Source: Quercus robur (taxonomy: Eukaryota; Streptophyta; Magnoliopsida; Fagales; Fagaceae). Taken from it: 64,000 nucleotides of DNA. The stretch spans positions 11,538,330-11,602,329 of the forward strand of contig NC_065538.1 in assembly GCF_932294415.1 (NCBI RefSeq), in the 5' to 3' direction. Below the pieces are notes generated by a model. The model had not been told where the DNA came from and made no database searches. It saw nothing but the letters and a program-made list of their open reading frames with translations. The position numbers and the translations under genes were made by a program. This document shows, one piece after another, positions 15,682-24,198 of this stretch. How positions within the stretch are numbered: position 1 is the stretch's first letter; every line of letters begins with the position of its first letter.

Positions 15682-16096
15682 ATGAAAGTTGGTGCCTCAC
15701 AATATTTCTCAATGGAGTGGCCTTTAGTGAGGTCTTTACTGTGGGTTTTAGTACTTGTTGCTTACATTCATGAGCTAAGAGCTTGCATTGAGGAAGAGAG
15801 GATGGGTCTGCTAGAATTGAAGGCATATCTGAAATCCAATACTAATTATACAGAACCCCTTCTTCCATCATGGGTTTACGACCTAAAGAGTGAGTGTTGT
15901 AACTGGGAGCGGGTCAAATGTAATAACACCACTGGCTACGTTATCAAGCTTTGGCTCTCCAATATAAACCATGAAACTCACGTCTATGCTGATAATGAAA
16001 ATTGGTTCTTGAACGAGTCCTTGTTGCAGCCTTTCAAGGAGTTAAGAATTCTTGATTTATCTCGCAATGGAATTCGTGGTTGGCAAGGAAATAAAG
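15682..16096 (+). CDS. Receptor-like protein (LRR-RLP) gene 1, exon 1
   Basis: Encodes the N-terminus of a plant RLP, a plasma-membrane receptor that has extracellular leucine-rich repeats but no kinase and signals through partner kinases. Residues 1 to about 33 form a hydrophobic signal peptide (LVRSLLWVLVLVAYIHELRA). From about residue 34 the LRR N-terminal cap follows (CIEEERMGLLELKAYL, then the CC-NWERVKC motif). The exon ends with ELRILDLSRNGIRGW and a donor at 16097 (AAAG/GTATGT) in phase 1. Exon 2 at 33830 accepts exactly this phase. The deleted leader makes Met 11 (15712) a possible start; it keeps the signal peptide. The exon is about two-thirds identical by eye to 59869-60289. N-glycosylation-type sites (NYT, NTT, NES) are present. 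Confidence 0.85.
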
Positions 16097-16301
16097 GTAT
16101 GTGAGCTCTGTTTCTAATTTAAAACACCAAAAAAAAAAAAAAAAAGTTAAAAGAAGAAGAAAAACAATCATTGTAACTCTAGTTGGTAACATATACAATG
16201 CACAAGAAATTTTATTCTTTGTCTAAATATGAAGTTTGATAATTATGTTAGTTATTAACAGTCTTTTATTTTTGTCTAAATAAGAAATTTAATATAGTAG
16301 T

Positions 16302-17042
16302 TGTGGGGGATGAAATCTGTCAGCTGATGTTGGGCCGTAGTTCATGTACCAAGCCCAACCACGATAAGAAGAAAAGGCAGGGGCGCAGGATATCCCATCC
16401 TAACCATGATGGGCCGGGCCTGCTTAGGGGCGTCCGAGGAGGAGTACCTCCTCGGACTCGCCAAGTGAGTGTCAAATTTACACCCCCTACCTGGTGAAAG
16501 GTCACTCAATACGAAGGAATGGTGCATGGTGTTCAGGAAGGGGGGCAACCACAACTGCCGCATTAAATGCCAAGGAACTACTTTTCCAGCCGCATTAATG
16601 TGGAAGGGACAGGAAGGCAGAATCATCTTGGCCAGTGCAACTCACAGAAAAGAGAAAGGATGACCTATGGGACAGGCACTCAAGTGGTAGGTCAGATGGT
16701 TGACAAGTGTAGGGTCATGATCTTAGGAAGGATGCTATATAAGAGAAGAAAATCCCCATGGAAAAAGGAGGGCAAGCTGAACAAAGAAAAAGATAGAGAA
16801 GGAAGAGAAAGAAAGAAAAGGAGAACAGAGACTGAAGTATATGAAACAGCCCCCGGGATCATCGCTCCAAAGGTCTGAAGGGATATCCTTACGTCCAACT
16901 GGTTGCATGGCACGGTCGTAGCTGCGTTTCCTCTGTCGAAGACCTAGTTCTGTAACCTACTCTCTACAAATTCATTGTTAAGGGACTTTTGGGCCAGGAT
17001 CACCTGCCTTTTGGGCCTGAGCCCCGAAATCGTGCCCCTACA
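16302..17042 (+). repeat. 5' LTR
   Basis: Begins TGTGGGGGATG and ends GCCCCTACA. It contains TATATAAG at 16736-16743 as the likely promoter, so the transcript would start near 16768. An 11-bp perfect hairpin lies at 16432-16457 (GTCCGAGGAGG, loop AGTA, CCTCCTCGGAC). The short frames read on both strands here are LTR shadows and not genes. Confidence 0.95.
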
Positions 17043-17044
17043 AT

Positions 17045-17062
17045 TGGCGCCGTCTGTGGGAA
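17045..17062 (+). other. Primer binding site
   Basis: Two bases after the 5' LTR, TGGCGCCGT starts a sequence complementary to a tRNA 3' end of the form ACGGCGCCA, as in plant tRNA-Asp. The match is clear for nine bases and then weakens. Confidence 0.7.
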
Positions 17063-17095
17063 GAACTTGTGTCTCGACAAGTGAAATAGCAAGGG

Positions 17096-19108
17096 ATGGA
17101 AGGATCAGGTCCGCGCCAAACCGGACATGCGGAATCTCAACGACAGGACAACTTTGTAAACCTCGAACGAGCAAAGGACCAAGATAATCAACGAGAGGGC
17201 AGTGTGAACACCTCTCACACGAGTAGAAGTCGCTCGAAAGGAAAGGATCATGCTTCCCACCAGCACAACGAGCGGAAGGCTCTACAGCAAGAGATTGAGG
17301 ATTTGAAGAAAAGGCTGCGTCGAGCCCAGAAAAAACGTCCTTCGCCCATTTCGGATACTAGCAGTGGTGAGGATGATGAATACAGACGAGGGACGAGGAC
17401 CCCTCCGAGCGAGACGTTCTCCTATGAGGAGGAGCGGCCTCACAAACGTGGTCGTAAAAGCCCACCCTACCAAGGCTTGGTTAATGACGCCATGAGCAAG
17501 GCCCTGGATCGAATCTCCCAGTCGCCATTTACCCGTAGAATAGAGCGGGCGGTGCTCCCTCGGCGATTTAATCAGCCAACGTTTACCCTATTCAATGGCC
17601 GAACTGACCCAGTGGAGCACGTGAGCCAGTTTAACCAAAGAATGGCCGTCCACTCCAGGGACGAGGCGTTAATGTGTAAAGTGTTTCCATCCAGCCTGGG
17701 GCCTCTAGCCATGAGATGGTTTGATGCCCTCCCACCAAACTCCATAGACTCCTTTAAACAATTGACACAAGCTTTTGGCTCCCGCTTCATCACCAGCACT
17801 AGAGTCCCTCGGCCCCTCGATTCCCTTTTATCTCTGTCCATGCGAGAAGGAGAAACGCTGAAGGCCTACTCGGACAGATATTGGGAGATGCACAACGAGG
17901 TAGAAGGAAGTCACGATGACGTCGCCATCAGTGCCTTTAAAAGGGGCTTGCCGACAGAGCATGGCTTAAGAAAGTCTCTTACGGGGAAGCCAGCCACCAG
18001 CGTTCGGCAACTCATGGACAGGATAGACAAGTATAAAAGGGTCGAAGAGGACCAGCAAACCGGGAAGGGAAAGGCGAAGTTTGTCCCTCAGGAGAGAAGG
18101 GACTTCAGGTCAGACCGCTTCAGTGGCAGCAATAAGCCGAGAAGAGATTATACGGAACAATCGGGATCTACAGGGGCTCAAGTAGTCCACGCTGTGTTCC
18201 GAGAGCCATTACACGAGATCATGGAGAAAATAAAGCACGAACCTTTTTTTCAATGGCCGAATAAGATGGCGGGCGACTCCTCAAGACGCAATCAGAATCT
18301 ATATTGTGCGTATCACCAAGAGCCTGGTCACGTTACTGACGAATGCAGGAACCTGAAAAACTATTTGGGTCGGCTTGTCCGAGAAGGAAAGTTAAGGCAT
18401 CTGTTGCAACGCCCTGAGCAATCAAATGTCGATACCAGGCAAAGCGCCTTGAGGCCACCAATAGGCACGATAAATGTCATTCTTGCCGCACCTGGGAGAA
18501 CCGGTTCCGGCCCGTTCAGAGTAATGTCAGTGGGCAAGTCCCCGACAGATCCAGGTGGAAGGGAGTCCAGGAGTGCTAGAGGGAGGGCCCCGCCATTAAT
18601 TGGGTTCACGGAGGAGGACAAGGAGGGCACTATTCAACCCCACGAAGATGCCTTAGTCGTGACGCTCAGAATAGGAGGTTATGACGTGAAAAGGGTGTTA
18701 GTTGATCAGGGTAGCGCCGTGGAGGTGATGTACCCAGACTTGTATAAGGGGCTGAACTTGAAGCAGGAAGACCTGTCGCCATACGATTCCCCCCTGCTTA
18801 GCTTTGAGGGAAAAATCGTTATCCCTAAAGGCATGATTAGGTTGCCAGTGCAAACAGACATAGAAATAGTGGAAGTGGACTTCATTGTTTTGGACGCATA
18901 TTCACCCTACACAGCTATTGTGGCACGGCCATGGCTTCATACACTAGGGGCCGTGTCGTCTACCCTGCACCAGAAAGTGAAATATCCGTCAGAGGACCGA
19001 ATCAAAGAGATAGTGGGGGATCAAGGAATGGCCAGGCAATGCATGGTATCGGCAATCGCTCAACAATTAAGCAATGGGCCTTCCACTTCAGCCGGAAATA
19101 CCTTATAG
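17096..19108 (+). CDS. gag-pro: Gag and aspartic protease polyprotein of the Tat element
   Basis: A 670-residue frame starting 34 bp after the primer site. The N-terminal third is charged, with a likely coiled coil at about 60-82 (LQQEIEDLKKRLRRAQKKR). The retrotransposon Gag domain is at about 160-320 (MRWFDALPPNSIDSF, LDSLLSLSMREGETL). A zinc knuckle variant, C-x2-H-x4-H-x4-C, lies near 404-417 (CAYHQEPGHVTDEC). A retroviral-type protease follows from about 520, with the active site reading LVDQGSAVEVMYPD, so DQG stands where DSG/DTG is usual. I recall DQGS in related plant elements. The frame ends at TAG 19106-19108, while the pol frame continues in the same phase behind it. Role: forms the cytoplasmic particle and processes the polyprotein. 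Confidence 0.92.
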   Translation: MEGSGPRQTGHAESQRQDNFVNLERAKDQDNQREGSVNTSHTSRSRSKGKDHASHQHNERKALQQEIEDLKKRLRRAQKKRPSPISDTSSGEDDEYRRGTRTPPSETFSYEEERPHKRGRKSPPYQGLVNDAMSKALDRISQSPFTRRIERAVLPRRFNQPTFTLFNGRTDPVEHVSQFNQRMAVHSRDEALMCKVFPSSLGPLAMRWFDALPPNSIDSFKQLTQAFGSRFITSTRVPRPLDSLLSLSMREGETLKAYSDRYWEMHNEVEGSHDDVAISAFKRGLPTEHGLRKSLTGKPATSVRQLMDRIDKYKRVEEDQQTGKGKAKFVPQERRDFRSDRFSGSNKPRRDYTEQSGSTGAQVVHAVFREPLHEIMEKIKHEPFFQWPNKMAGDSSRRNQNLYCAYHQEPGHVTDECRNLKNYLGRLVREGKLRHLLQRPEQSNVDTRQSALRPPIGTINVILAAPGRTGSGPFRVMSVGKSPTDPGGRESRSARGRAPPLIGFTEEDKEGTIQPHEDALVVTLRIGGYDVKRVLVDQGSAVEVMYPDLYKGLNLKQEDLSPYDSPLLSFEGKIVIPKGMIRLPVQTDIEIVEVDFIVLDAYSPYTAIVARPWLHTLGAVSSTLHQKVKYPSEDRIKEIVGDQGMARQCMVSAIAQQLSNGPSTSAGNTL

Positions 19109-19114
19109 CAATCA
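19106..19114 (+). promoter_or_regulatory. Possible stop-codon readthrough signal between gag-pro and pol
   Basis: TAG CAA TCA fits the TAG-CARYYA context known to allow readthrough in plant cells (tobamovirus type). Downstream of it the same frame stays open through the RT start and on to 22435. The sequence shows the context and the shared frame; actual readthrough is inferred. The alternative is a simple Gln-to-stop mutation in this copy. Confidence 0.55.
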
Positions 19115-19153
19115 AGGACCCCGGTCCTAGCTACGGGTAATGAAGGACCGGCC

Positions 19154-22100
19154 ATGGAGGTGAGCTGTGAAGAGTTGGAGAAAGTGCTCGTCGGATCAGA
19201 CCCCGACAGATTTTTCCAGATTGGCTCGGAGCTTCCAGCACAGGAGAAGTTGGCGCTAATTAATTTTTTGCGCCGAAACGAGGATGTATTCGCTTGGGAT
19301 CCTTATGAAGCCCCTGGGGTTGACTCAGACCTAATACGCCATCACCTCAATGTTAATCTGGATATTACCCCAAAGAAGCAGCCTCCTCGGCGCCCGTCAA
19401 GGGAGCATGCAGAAGCTGTGAGGGAAGAAGTGGCAAAATTGAAAAGAGCTGGGGCTATCAAGGAAGTGTTTTACCCGGAATGGTTGGCGAACACAGTCGT
19501 GGTGAAGAAGAAGAGCGGGAAATGGCGAGTCTGTGTGGACTTCACGGACTTAAACAAGGCCTGCCCGAAGGATCCTTTCCCAATGCCGAGGATAGACCGA
19601 CTTGTCGACGCAATTGTCGGCCATCCCCGAATGAGTTTCTTGGACGCTTTCCAAGGCTACCATCAGATATCCTTGGCCACGGAAGACCAGGAAAAAACTG
19701 CCTTTGTCACCCCAATTGGCAACTATCATTACAAGGTGATGCCTTTTGGCCTGAAGAATGCTGGGTCGACCTATCAAAGGATGATGACTAGGATGTTTGA
19801 ACAACAGATGGGAAAAACTGTCGAGGTGTATATAGACGATATGGTAGTAAAGAGTAAATTGGTGACCGACCACATCAGGGACCTTGGCGAGGTGTTTCAC
19901 ATTCTGAGAAGGTACAAGCTGCGACTGAACGCATCCAAGTGCTCATTTGGAGTGGGATCGGGGAAATTCCTTGGCTACATGGTAACCCACCGGGGGATCG
20001 AAGTTAACCCTGACCAAATAAGGGCCATTCATAATATGCAACCTCCTCGGAATCCGAAAGAAGTCCAGAAGCTTACCGGCATGATAGCAGCTTTGAACCG
20101 TTTCATCTCCCGCTCGGCGGACAGATGCAGACCCTTTTTCCTCTTATTGCACAAGTGGAAGGGTTTCGAGTGGACCGGGGAATGTGATTTGGCATTCCAA
20201 CAGCTCAAGGAATACCTCGCCAGACCTCCGATCATGTCCAGTCCCGAGACCGACGAGGTGCTGTATGCATACATCGCCGTCGCCGAACATGCGGTTAGCC
20301 TAGTACTAATCCGAGAGGACAACGGCACGCAGCGGCCCGTATATTACGTAAGCAAGTCGCTACAGGAGGCGGAAACCAGGTACCTCCCCCTCGAAAAGGC
20401 AATATTGGCTGTCGTGCAAGCTACAAAGAAGCTCCCCCACTATTTTCAGGCACATACAGTGGTTGTACTGACCCAGCTTCCATTGAAATCAGTCCTCCGT
20501 AGCGCTGACTACACGGGGAGAGTAGCCAAATGGGGAACCATCTTGGGCGCCTTCGACATTAGGTACATGCCACGCACTGCCATAAAAGGTCAAGTTCTCG
20601 CCGATCTGGTAGCTGAATTTGCGGAGCCTACCTTGGAAGGGGTGGAAGTGTCGGGATCGCCGAATGACGATAAGAGATTGGTCAGCACGATTTCTCTGCA
20701 AGAACACGATAAGTGGAGAGCATACATCGATGGTGCAGCGAACCAGAAGGGCTCTGGAGTGGGGCTCGTTCTGATCTCTCCCGAAGGTATAATCTTGGAA
20801 AAGTCTTTGAGACTGGGATTCACAGCAACGAATAACGAAGCCGAATACGAGGCACTGCTGGAGGGGATGTCCATGATCCAGAGGTTGGGCGGAAAATGCG
20901 CAAGCATGTTCTCGGACTCGAGACTCATAGTGGGGCAAGTAGGCGGGGAATTGGAGGCGAAAGATGAGAGAATGCAGCGGTACCTGGCCCGAGCCAAACG
21001 CCTACAAGCGCACTTCGAAGACTTCCATTTAACACATATACCCAGAAGCGGGAATACCCACGCCGATTCCCTGGCAACACTGGCCACATCCTCGGCTCAG
21101 CCCCTTCCGCGGGTTATTTTGGTCGAGGACCTCTGCCGCCCCACGGAAGAGGACACTAATGGTATTCGGGTACATAACGTCGTTGAGGGACCAAGCTGGA
21201 TGGACCCTCTTGTCCAATTCTTGAAGTACGATTCCTTGCCGGACGACAAAGTCGAGGCCGACAAAATCAGGAGGAGGGCTCCCCGATTCTGGTTGTCTGA
21301 GGACTCCAAGCTTTACAGACGTTCGTTCTCCGGGCCATACTTGCTGTGTGTGCACCCGGGGGCTACTGAACTCATTCTGGAGGAGCTGCACGAGGGGATT
21401 TGCGGAAGCCATACGGGGGGTCGGTCCCTCTCCCACAGGGCTATGACGTTGGGTTACTGGTGGCCGAGCATGCATAAAGAGGCTCTGGAATATGTGAAGA
21501 AGTGTGACCAATGCCAACGGTTCGCTCCGAATATACATCAGCCGGGTGGGGTACTTAACCCATTATCCAGCCCTTGGCCATTTGCACAATGGGGCCTCGA
21601 CATATTAGGTCCGTTTCCCAAAGCTGCCGGGAACAAGAAGTTTCTTCTCGTCGGCACTGATTACTTTACGAAATGGGTCGAGGCTGAGGCGCTGGCAAAC
21701 ATTAGGGATGTTGATGTCAAGAAGTTTATCTGGAAAAACATTGTCACCCGATTCGGTACCCCACACACCCTAATCTCGGACAATGGTCTGCAATTTGATA
21801 GCAAGGCCTTTAGGGAATATTGCAGTGAATTGGGGATTGTCAATAGGTACTCTACGCCAGCCTATCCGCAGAGTAACGGACAAGCCGAGGCAATTAACAA
21901 AACCATAGTGAATGGGCTGAAGAGGAGGTTGGACGACACAAAAGGGAGGTGGGTTGAGGAGCTCGCCCATATTTTGTGGACGTATCGCACCACGCCCCGC
22001 CGATCCACGGGAGAAACCCCCTTTTCGTTGACCTACGGGGCCGAGGCCGTCATCCCATTAGAGATAAACTTTCCCTCCCAGAGGACTGCTACATTCGACC

Positions 22101-22435
22101 CTATTGTTAACAACGGGCTTCTAGAGAAAAGCTTGGACCTCCTTGAAGAGAGAAGGGATTGCGCGATGGTGCATCTAGCTCAGTATCAACAAAAGCTCAA
22201 GCGGGGCTATGACGCCAAGGTGAGGTCGAGGCCTTTGACGCCTGGGGACCTGGTGCTGAGGAAAGTCCTGGGCAATGCGAGGAACCCTGCATGGGGAAAG
22301 CTCGGGCCAAACTGGGAGGGTCCATACCGTATCACCTCTGTGGCTGGCATTGGAGCGTACTATTTGGAAGACTTGGACGAACGTGTAGTGCCACGTCCAT
22401 GGAATGTAAATAACCTGAAAAGGTACTTTTATTAA
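19154..22435 (+). CDS. pol: Pol polyprotein: reverse transcriptase, RNase H, second RNase H, integrase
   Basis: 1093 residues from the first ATG; the frame is open from 19109, directly after the gag-pro TAG. Reverse transcriptase spans about 70-300, with WRVCVDFTDLNKACPKD and the catalytic YIDDMVV near 226. The usual gypsy RNase H follows (about 330-480, RPVYYVSKSLQEAE). A second, archaeal-type RNase H starts near 522 (YIDGAANQKGSGVG, NNEAEYEALL, HADSLATLA), the mark of the Tat lineage. Integrase has the HHCC finger (about 740-790, CDQCQ) and the DDE core (GLDILGPFP, SDNGLQFD, QAEAINK), ending PRPWNVNNLKRYFY. All catalytic residues I can check are present and there are no internal stops. Long frames on the opposite strand here are shadows. 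Confidence 0.95.
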   Translation: MEVSCEELEKVLVGSDPDRFFQIGSELPAQEKLALINFLRRNEDVFAWDPYEAPGVDSDLIRHHLNVNLDITPKKQPPRRPSREHAEAVREEVAKLKRAGAIKEVFYPEWLANTVVVKKKSGKWRVCVDFTDLNKACPKDPFPMPRIDRLVDAIVGHPRMSFLDAFQGYHQISLATEDQEKTAFVTPIGNYHYKVMPFGLKNAGSTYQRMMTRMFEQQMGKTVEVYIDDMVVKSKLVTDHIRDLGEVFHILRRYKLRLNASKCSFGVGSGKFLGYMVTHRGIEVNPDQIRAIHNMQPPRNPKEVQKLTGMIAALNRFISRSADRCRPFFLLLHKWKGFEWTGECDLAFQQLKEYLARPPIMSSPETDEVLYAYIAVAEHAVSLVLIREDNGTQRPVYYVSKSLQEAETRYLPLEKAILAVVQATKKLPHYFQAHTVVVLTQLPLKSVLRSADYTGRVAKWGTILGAFDIRYMPRTAIKGQVLADLVAEFAEPTLEGVEVSGSPNDDKRLVSTISLQEHDKWRAYIDGAANQKGSGVGLVLISPEGIILEKSLRLGFTATNNEAEYEALLEGMSMIQRLGGKCASMFSDSRLIVGQVGGELEAKDERMQRYLARAKRLQAHFEDFHLTHIPRSGNTHADSLATLATSSAQPLPRVILVEDLCRPTEEDTNGIRVHNVVEGPSWMDPLVQFLKYDSLPDDKVEADKIRRRAPRFWLSEDSKLYRRSFSGPYLLCVHPGATELILEELHEGICGSHTGGRSLSHRAMTLGYWWPSMHKEALEYVKKCDQCQRFAPNIHQPGGVLNPLSSPWPFAQWGLDILGPFPKAAGNKKFLLVGTDYFTKWVEAEALANIRDVDVKKFIWKNIVTRFGTPHTLISDNGLQFDSKAFREYCSELGIVNRYSTPAYPQSNGQAEAINKTIVNGLKRRLDDTKGRWVEELAHILWTYRTTPRRSTGETPFSLTYGAEAVIPLEINFPSQRTATFDPIVNNGLLEKSLDLLEERRDCAMVHLAQYQQKLKRGYDAKVRSRPLTPGDLVLRKVLGNARNPAWGKLGPNWEGPYRITSVAGIGAYYLEDLDERVVPRPWNVNNLKRYFY

Positions 22436-22469
22436 TGAAGAATATTTTACTTGATGTCGTTCTACTGTA

Positions 22470-23846
22470 CAATTTTCAGTACGTGTTAAACAGAACCCAA
22501 GTCCTGCATGGCTCCTCGGACCACAGGCTTGGGGGAAATTAACCACGCAGCAATTTTCAGTACGTGTTAAACAGAACCCAAGTCCTGCATGGCTCCTCGG
22601 ACCACAGGCTTGGGGGAAATTAACCACGCCGCAATTTTCAGTACGTGTTAAACAGAACCCAAGTCCTGCATGGCTCCTCGAACCACAGGCTTGGGGGAAA
22701 TTAACCGCGTCGCAATTTTCAGTACGTGTTAAACAGAACCCAAGTCCTGCATGGCTCCTCGGACCACAGGCTTGGGGGAAATTAACCACGCCGCAATTTT
22801 CAGTACGTGTTAAACAGAACCCAAGTCCTGCATGGCTCCTCGGACCACAGGCTTGGGGGAAATTAACCACGCAGCAATTTTCAGTACGTGTTAAACAGAA
22901 CCCAAGTCCTGCATGGCTCCTCGGACCACAGGCTTGGGGGAAATTAACCACGCCGCAATTTTCAGTACGTGTTAAACAGAACCCAAGTCCTGCATGGCTC
23001 CTCGGACCACAGGCTTGGGGGAAATTAACCACGCCGCAATTTTCAGTACGTGTTAAACAGAACCCAAGTCCTGCATGGCTCCTCGAACCACAGGCTTGGG
23101 GGAAATTAACCGTGCCGCAATTTTCAGTACGTGTTAAACAGAACCCAAGTCCTGCATGGCTCCTCGGACCACAGGCTTGGGGGAAATTAACCACGCCGCA
23201 ATTTTCAGTACGTGTTAAACAGAACCCAAGTCCTGCATGGCTCCTCGGACCACAGGCTTGGGGGAAATTAACCACGCAGCAATTTTCAGTACGTGTTAAA
23301 CAGAACCCAAGTCCTGCATGGCTCCTCGGACCACAGGCTTGGGGGAAATTAACCACGCCGCAATTTTCAGTACGTGTTAAACAGAACCCAAGTCCTGCAT
23401 GGCTCCTCGGACCACAGGCTTGGGGGAAATTAACCGCGCCGCAATTTTCAGTACGTGTTAAACAGAACCCAAGTCCTGCATGGCTCCTCGGACCACAGGC
23501 TTGGGGGAAATTAACCACGCCGCAATTTTCAGTACGTGTTAAACAGAACCCAAGTCCTGCATGGCTCCTCGGACCACAGGCTTGGGGGAAATTAACCACG
23601 CAGCAATTTTCAGTACGTGTTAAACAGAACCCAAGTCCTGCATGGCTCCTCGGACCACAGGCTTGGGGGAAATTAACCACGCCGCAATTTTCAGTACGTG
23701 TTAAACAGAACCCAAGTCCTGCATGGCTCCTCGGACCACAGGCTTGGGGGAAATTAACCACGCAGCAATTTTCAGTACGTGTTAAACAGAACCCAAGTCC
23801 TGCATGGCTCCTCGGACCACAGACTTGGGGGAAATTAATCACACAA
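22470..23846. repeat. Seventeen tandem 81-bp units in the 3' region of the Tat element
   Basis: Units begin CAATTTTCAGTACGTG every 81 bp from 22470 to 23766, and a degraded eighteenth continues to about 23945. Units are almost identical; the differences sit at two places: CTCGGACC or CTCGAACC, and the junction CACGCAG, CACGCCG, CGCGTCG, CGTGCCG or CGCGCCG. The order of types repeats roughly every five, then four, units. Each unit holds a hairpin of CCCAAG(T)CCTG with CAGGCTTGGG. Because 81 is 27 codons, false open frames run through the array on both strands (555 codons on minus). Tandem arrays at this place are known in Tat-type elements and can seed satellites. Confidence 0.95.
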
Positions 23847-23945
23847 TTCTTTCATCAAGGGTTAACCGTTTATGATTCACGAAAAGCGTTAAAGGAAGCC
23901 CAAGTCCTGCGCGGATTCTTGGCCACGGACTTGGGAAAAATCAGC

Positions 23946-24198
23946 ATTGTAATCGTTCTTGCTCAATTACAAAGTGTCGCAATTCTAACGTATTCATTCA
24001 TTATTGTTTAACTTTAAGCAGTAAAAGAGTAAAACTGATATCCATTCATGATGAAAACGAAATAGAGTAAAGCAGCGATATATGTAATGAAATAACTTTT
24101 GTCATATAATGTTCAAAGTAATTCAGTTCAAAAATATTAGCAAGGATCAAACACAACAAAGTACAAAAACGGGACAGACGAATTCCTATTCTACGTCC
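23946..24198. other. Spacer between tandem array and antisense gene
   Basis: AT-rich sequence without coding signal. It would hold the 3' UTR of the antisense gene and separates two converging transcription units. Confidence 0.5.

Noticed and set aside
16303-16913. Frames of 64-103 codons in the LTR, repeated at 27147-27757
   Set aside because: They lie inside both LTRs, mostly upstream of the transcription start, and have no recognisable domain.
19550-21970. Long minus-strand frames opposite pol (100-170 codons)
   Set aside because: They are shadows of the GC-richer pol coding sequence, without motifs or splice sites.
22175-23842. A 555-codon minus-strand frame of 27-residue repeats
   Set aside because: It follows only from the 81-bp tandem unit being a multiple of three with no stop in that phase. 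It runs into antisense pol and has no plausible start or splice context. The 299-codon plus-strand frame over the same array is equally an artefact.
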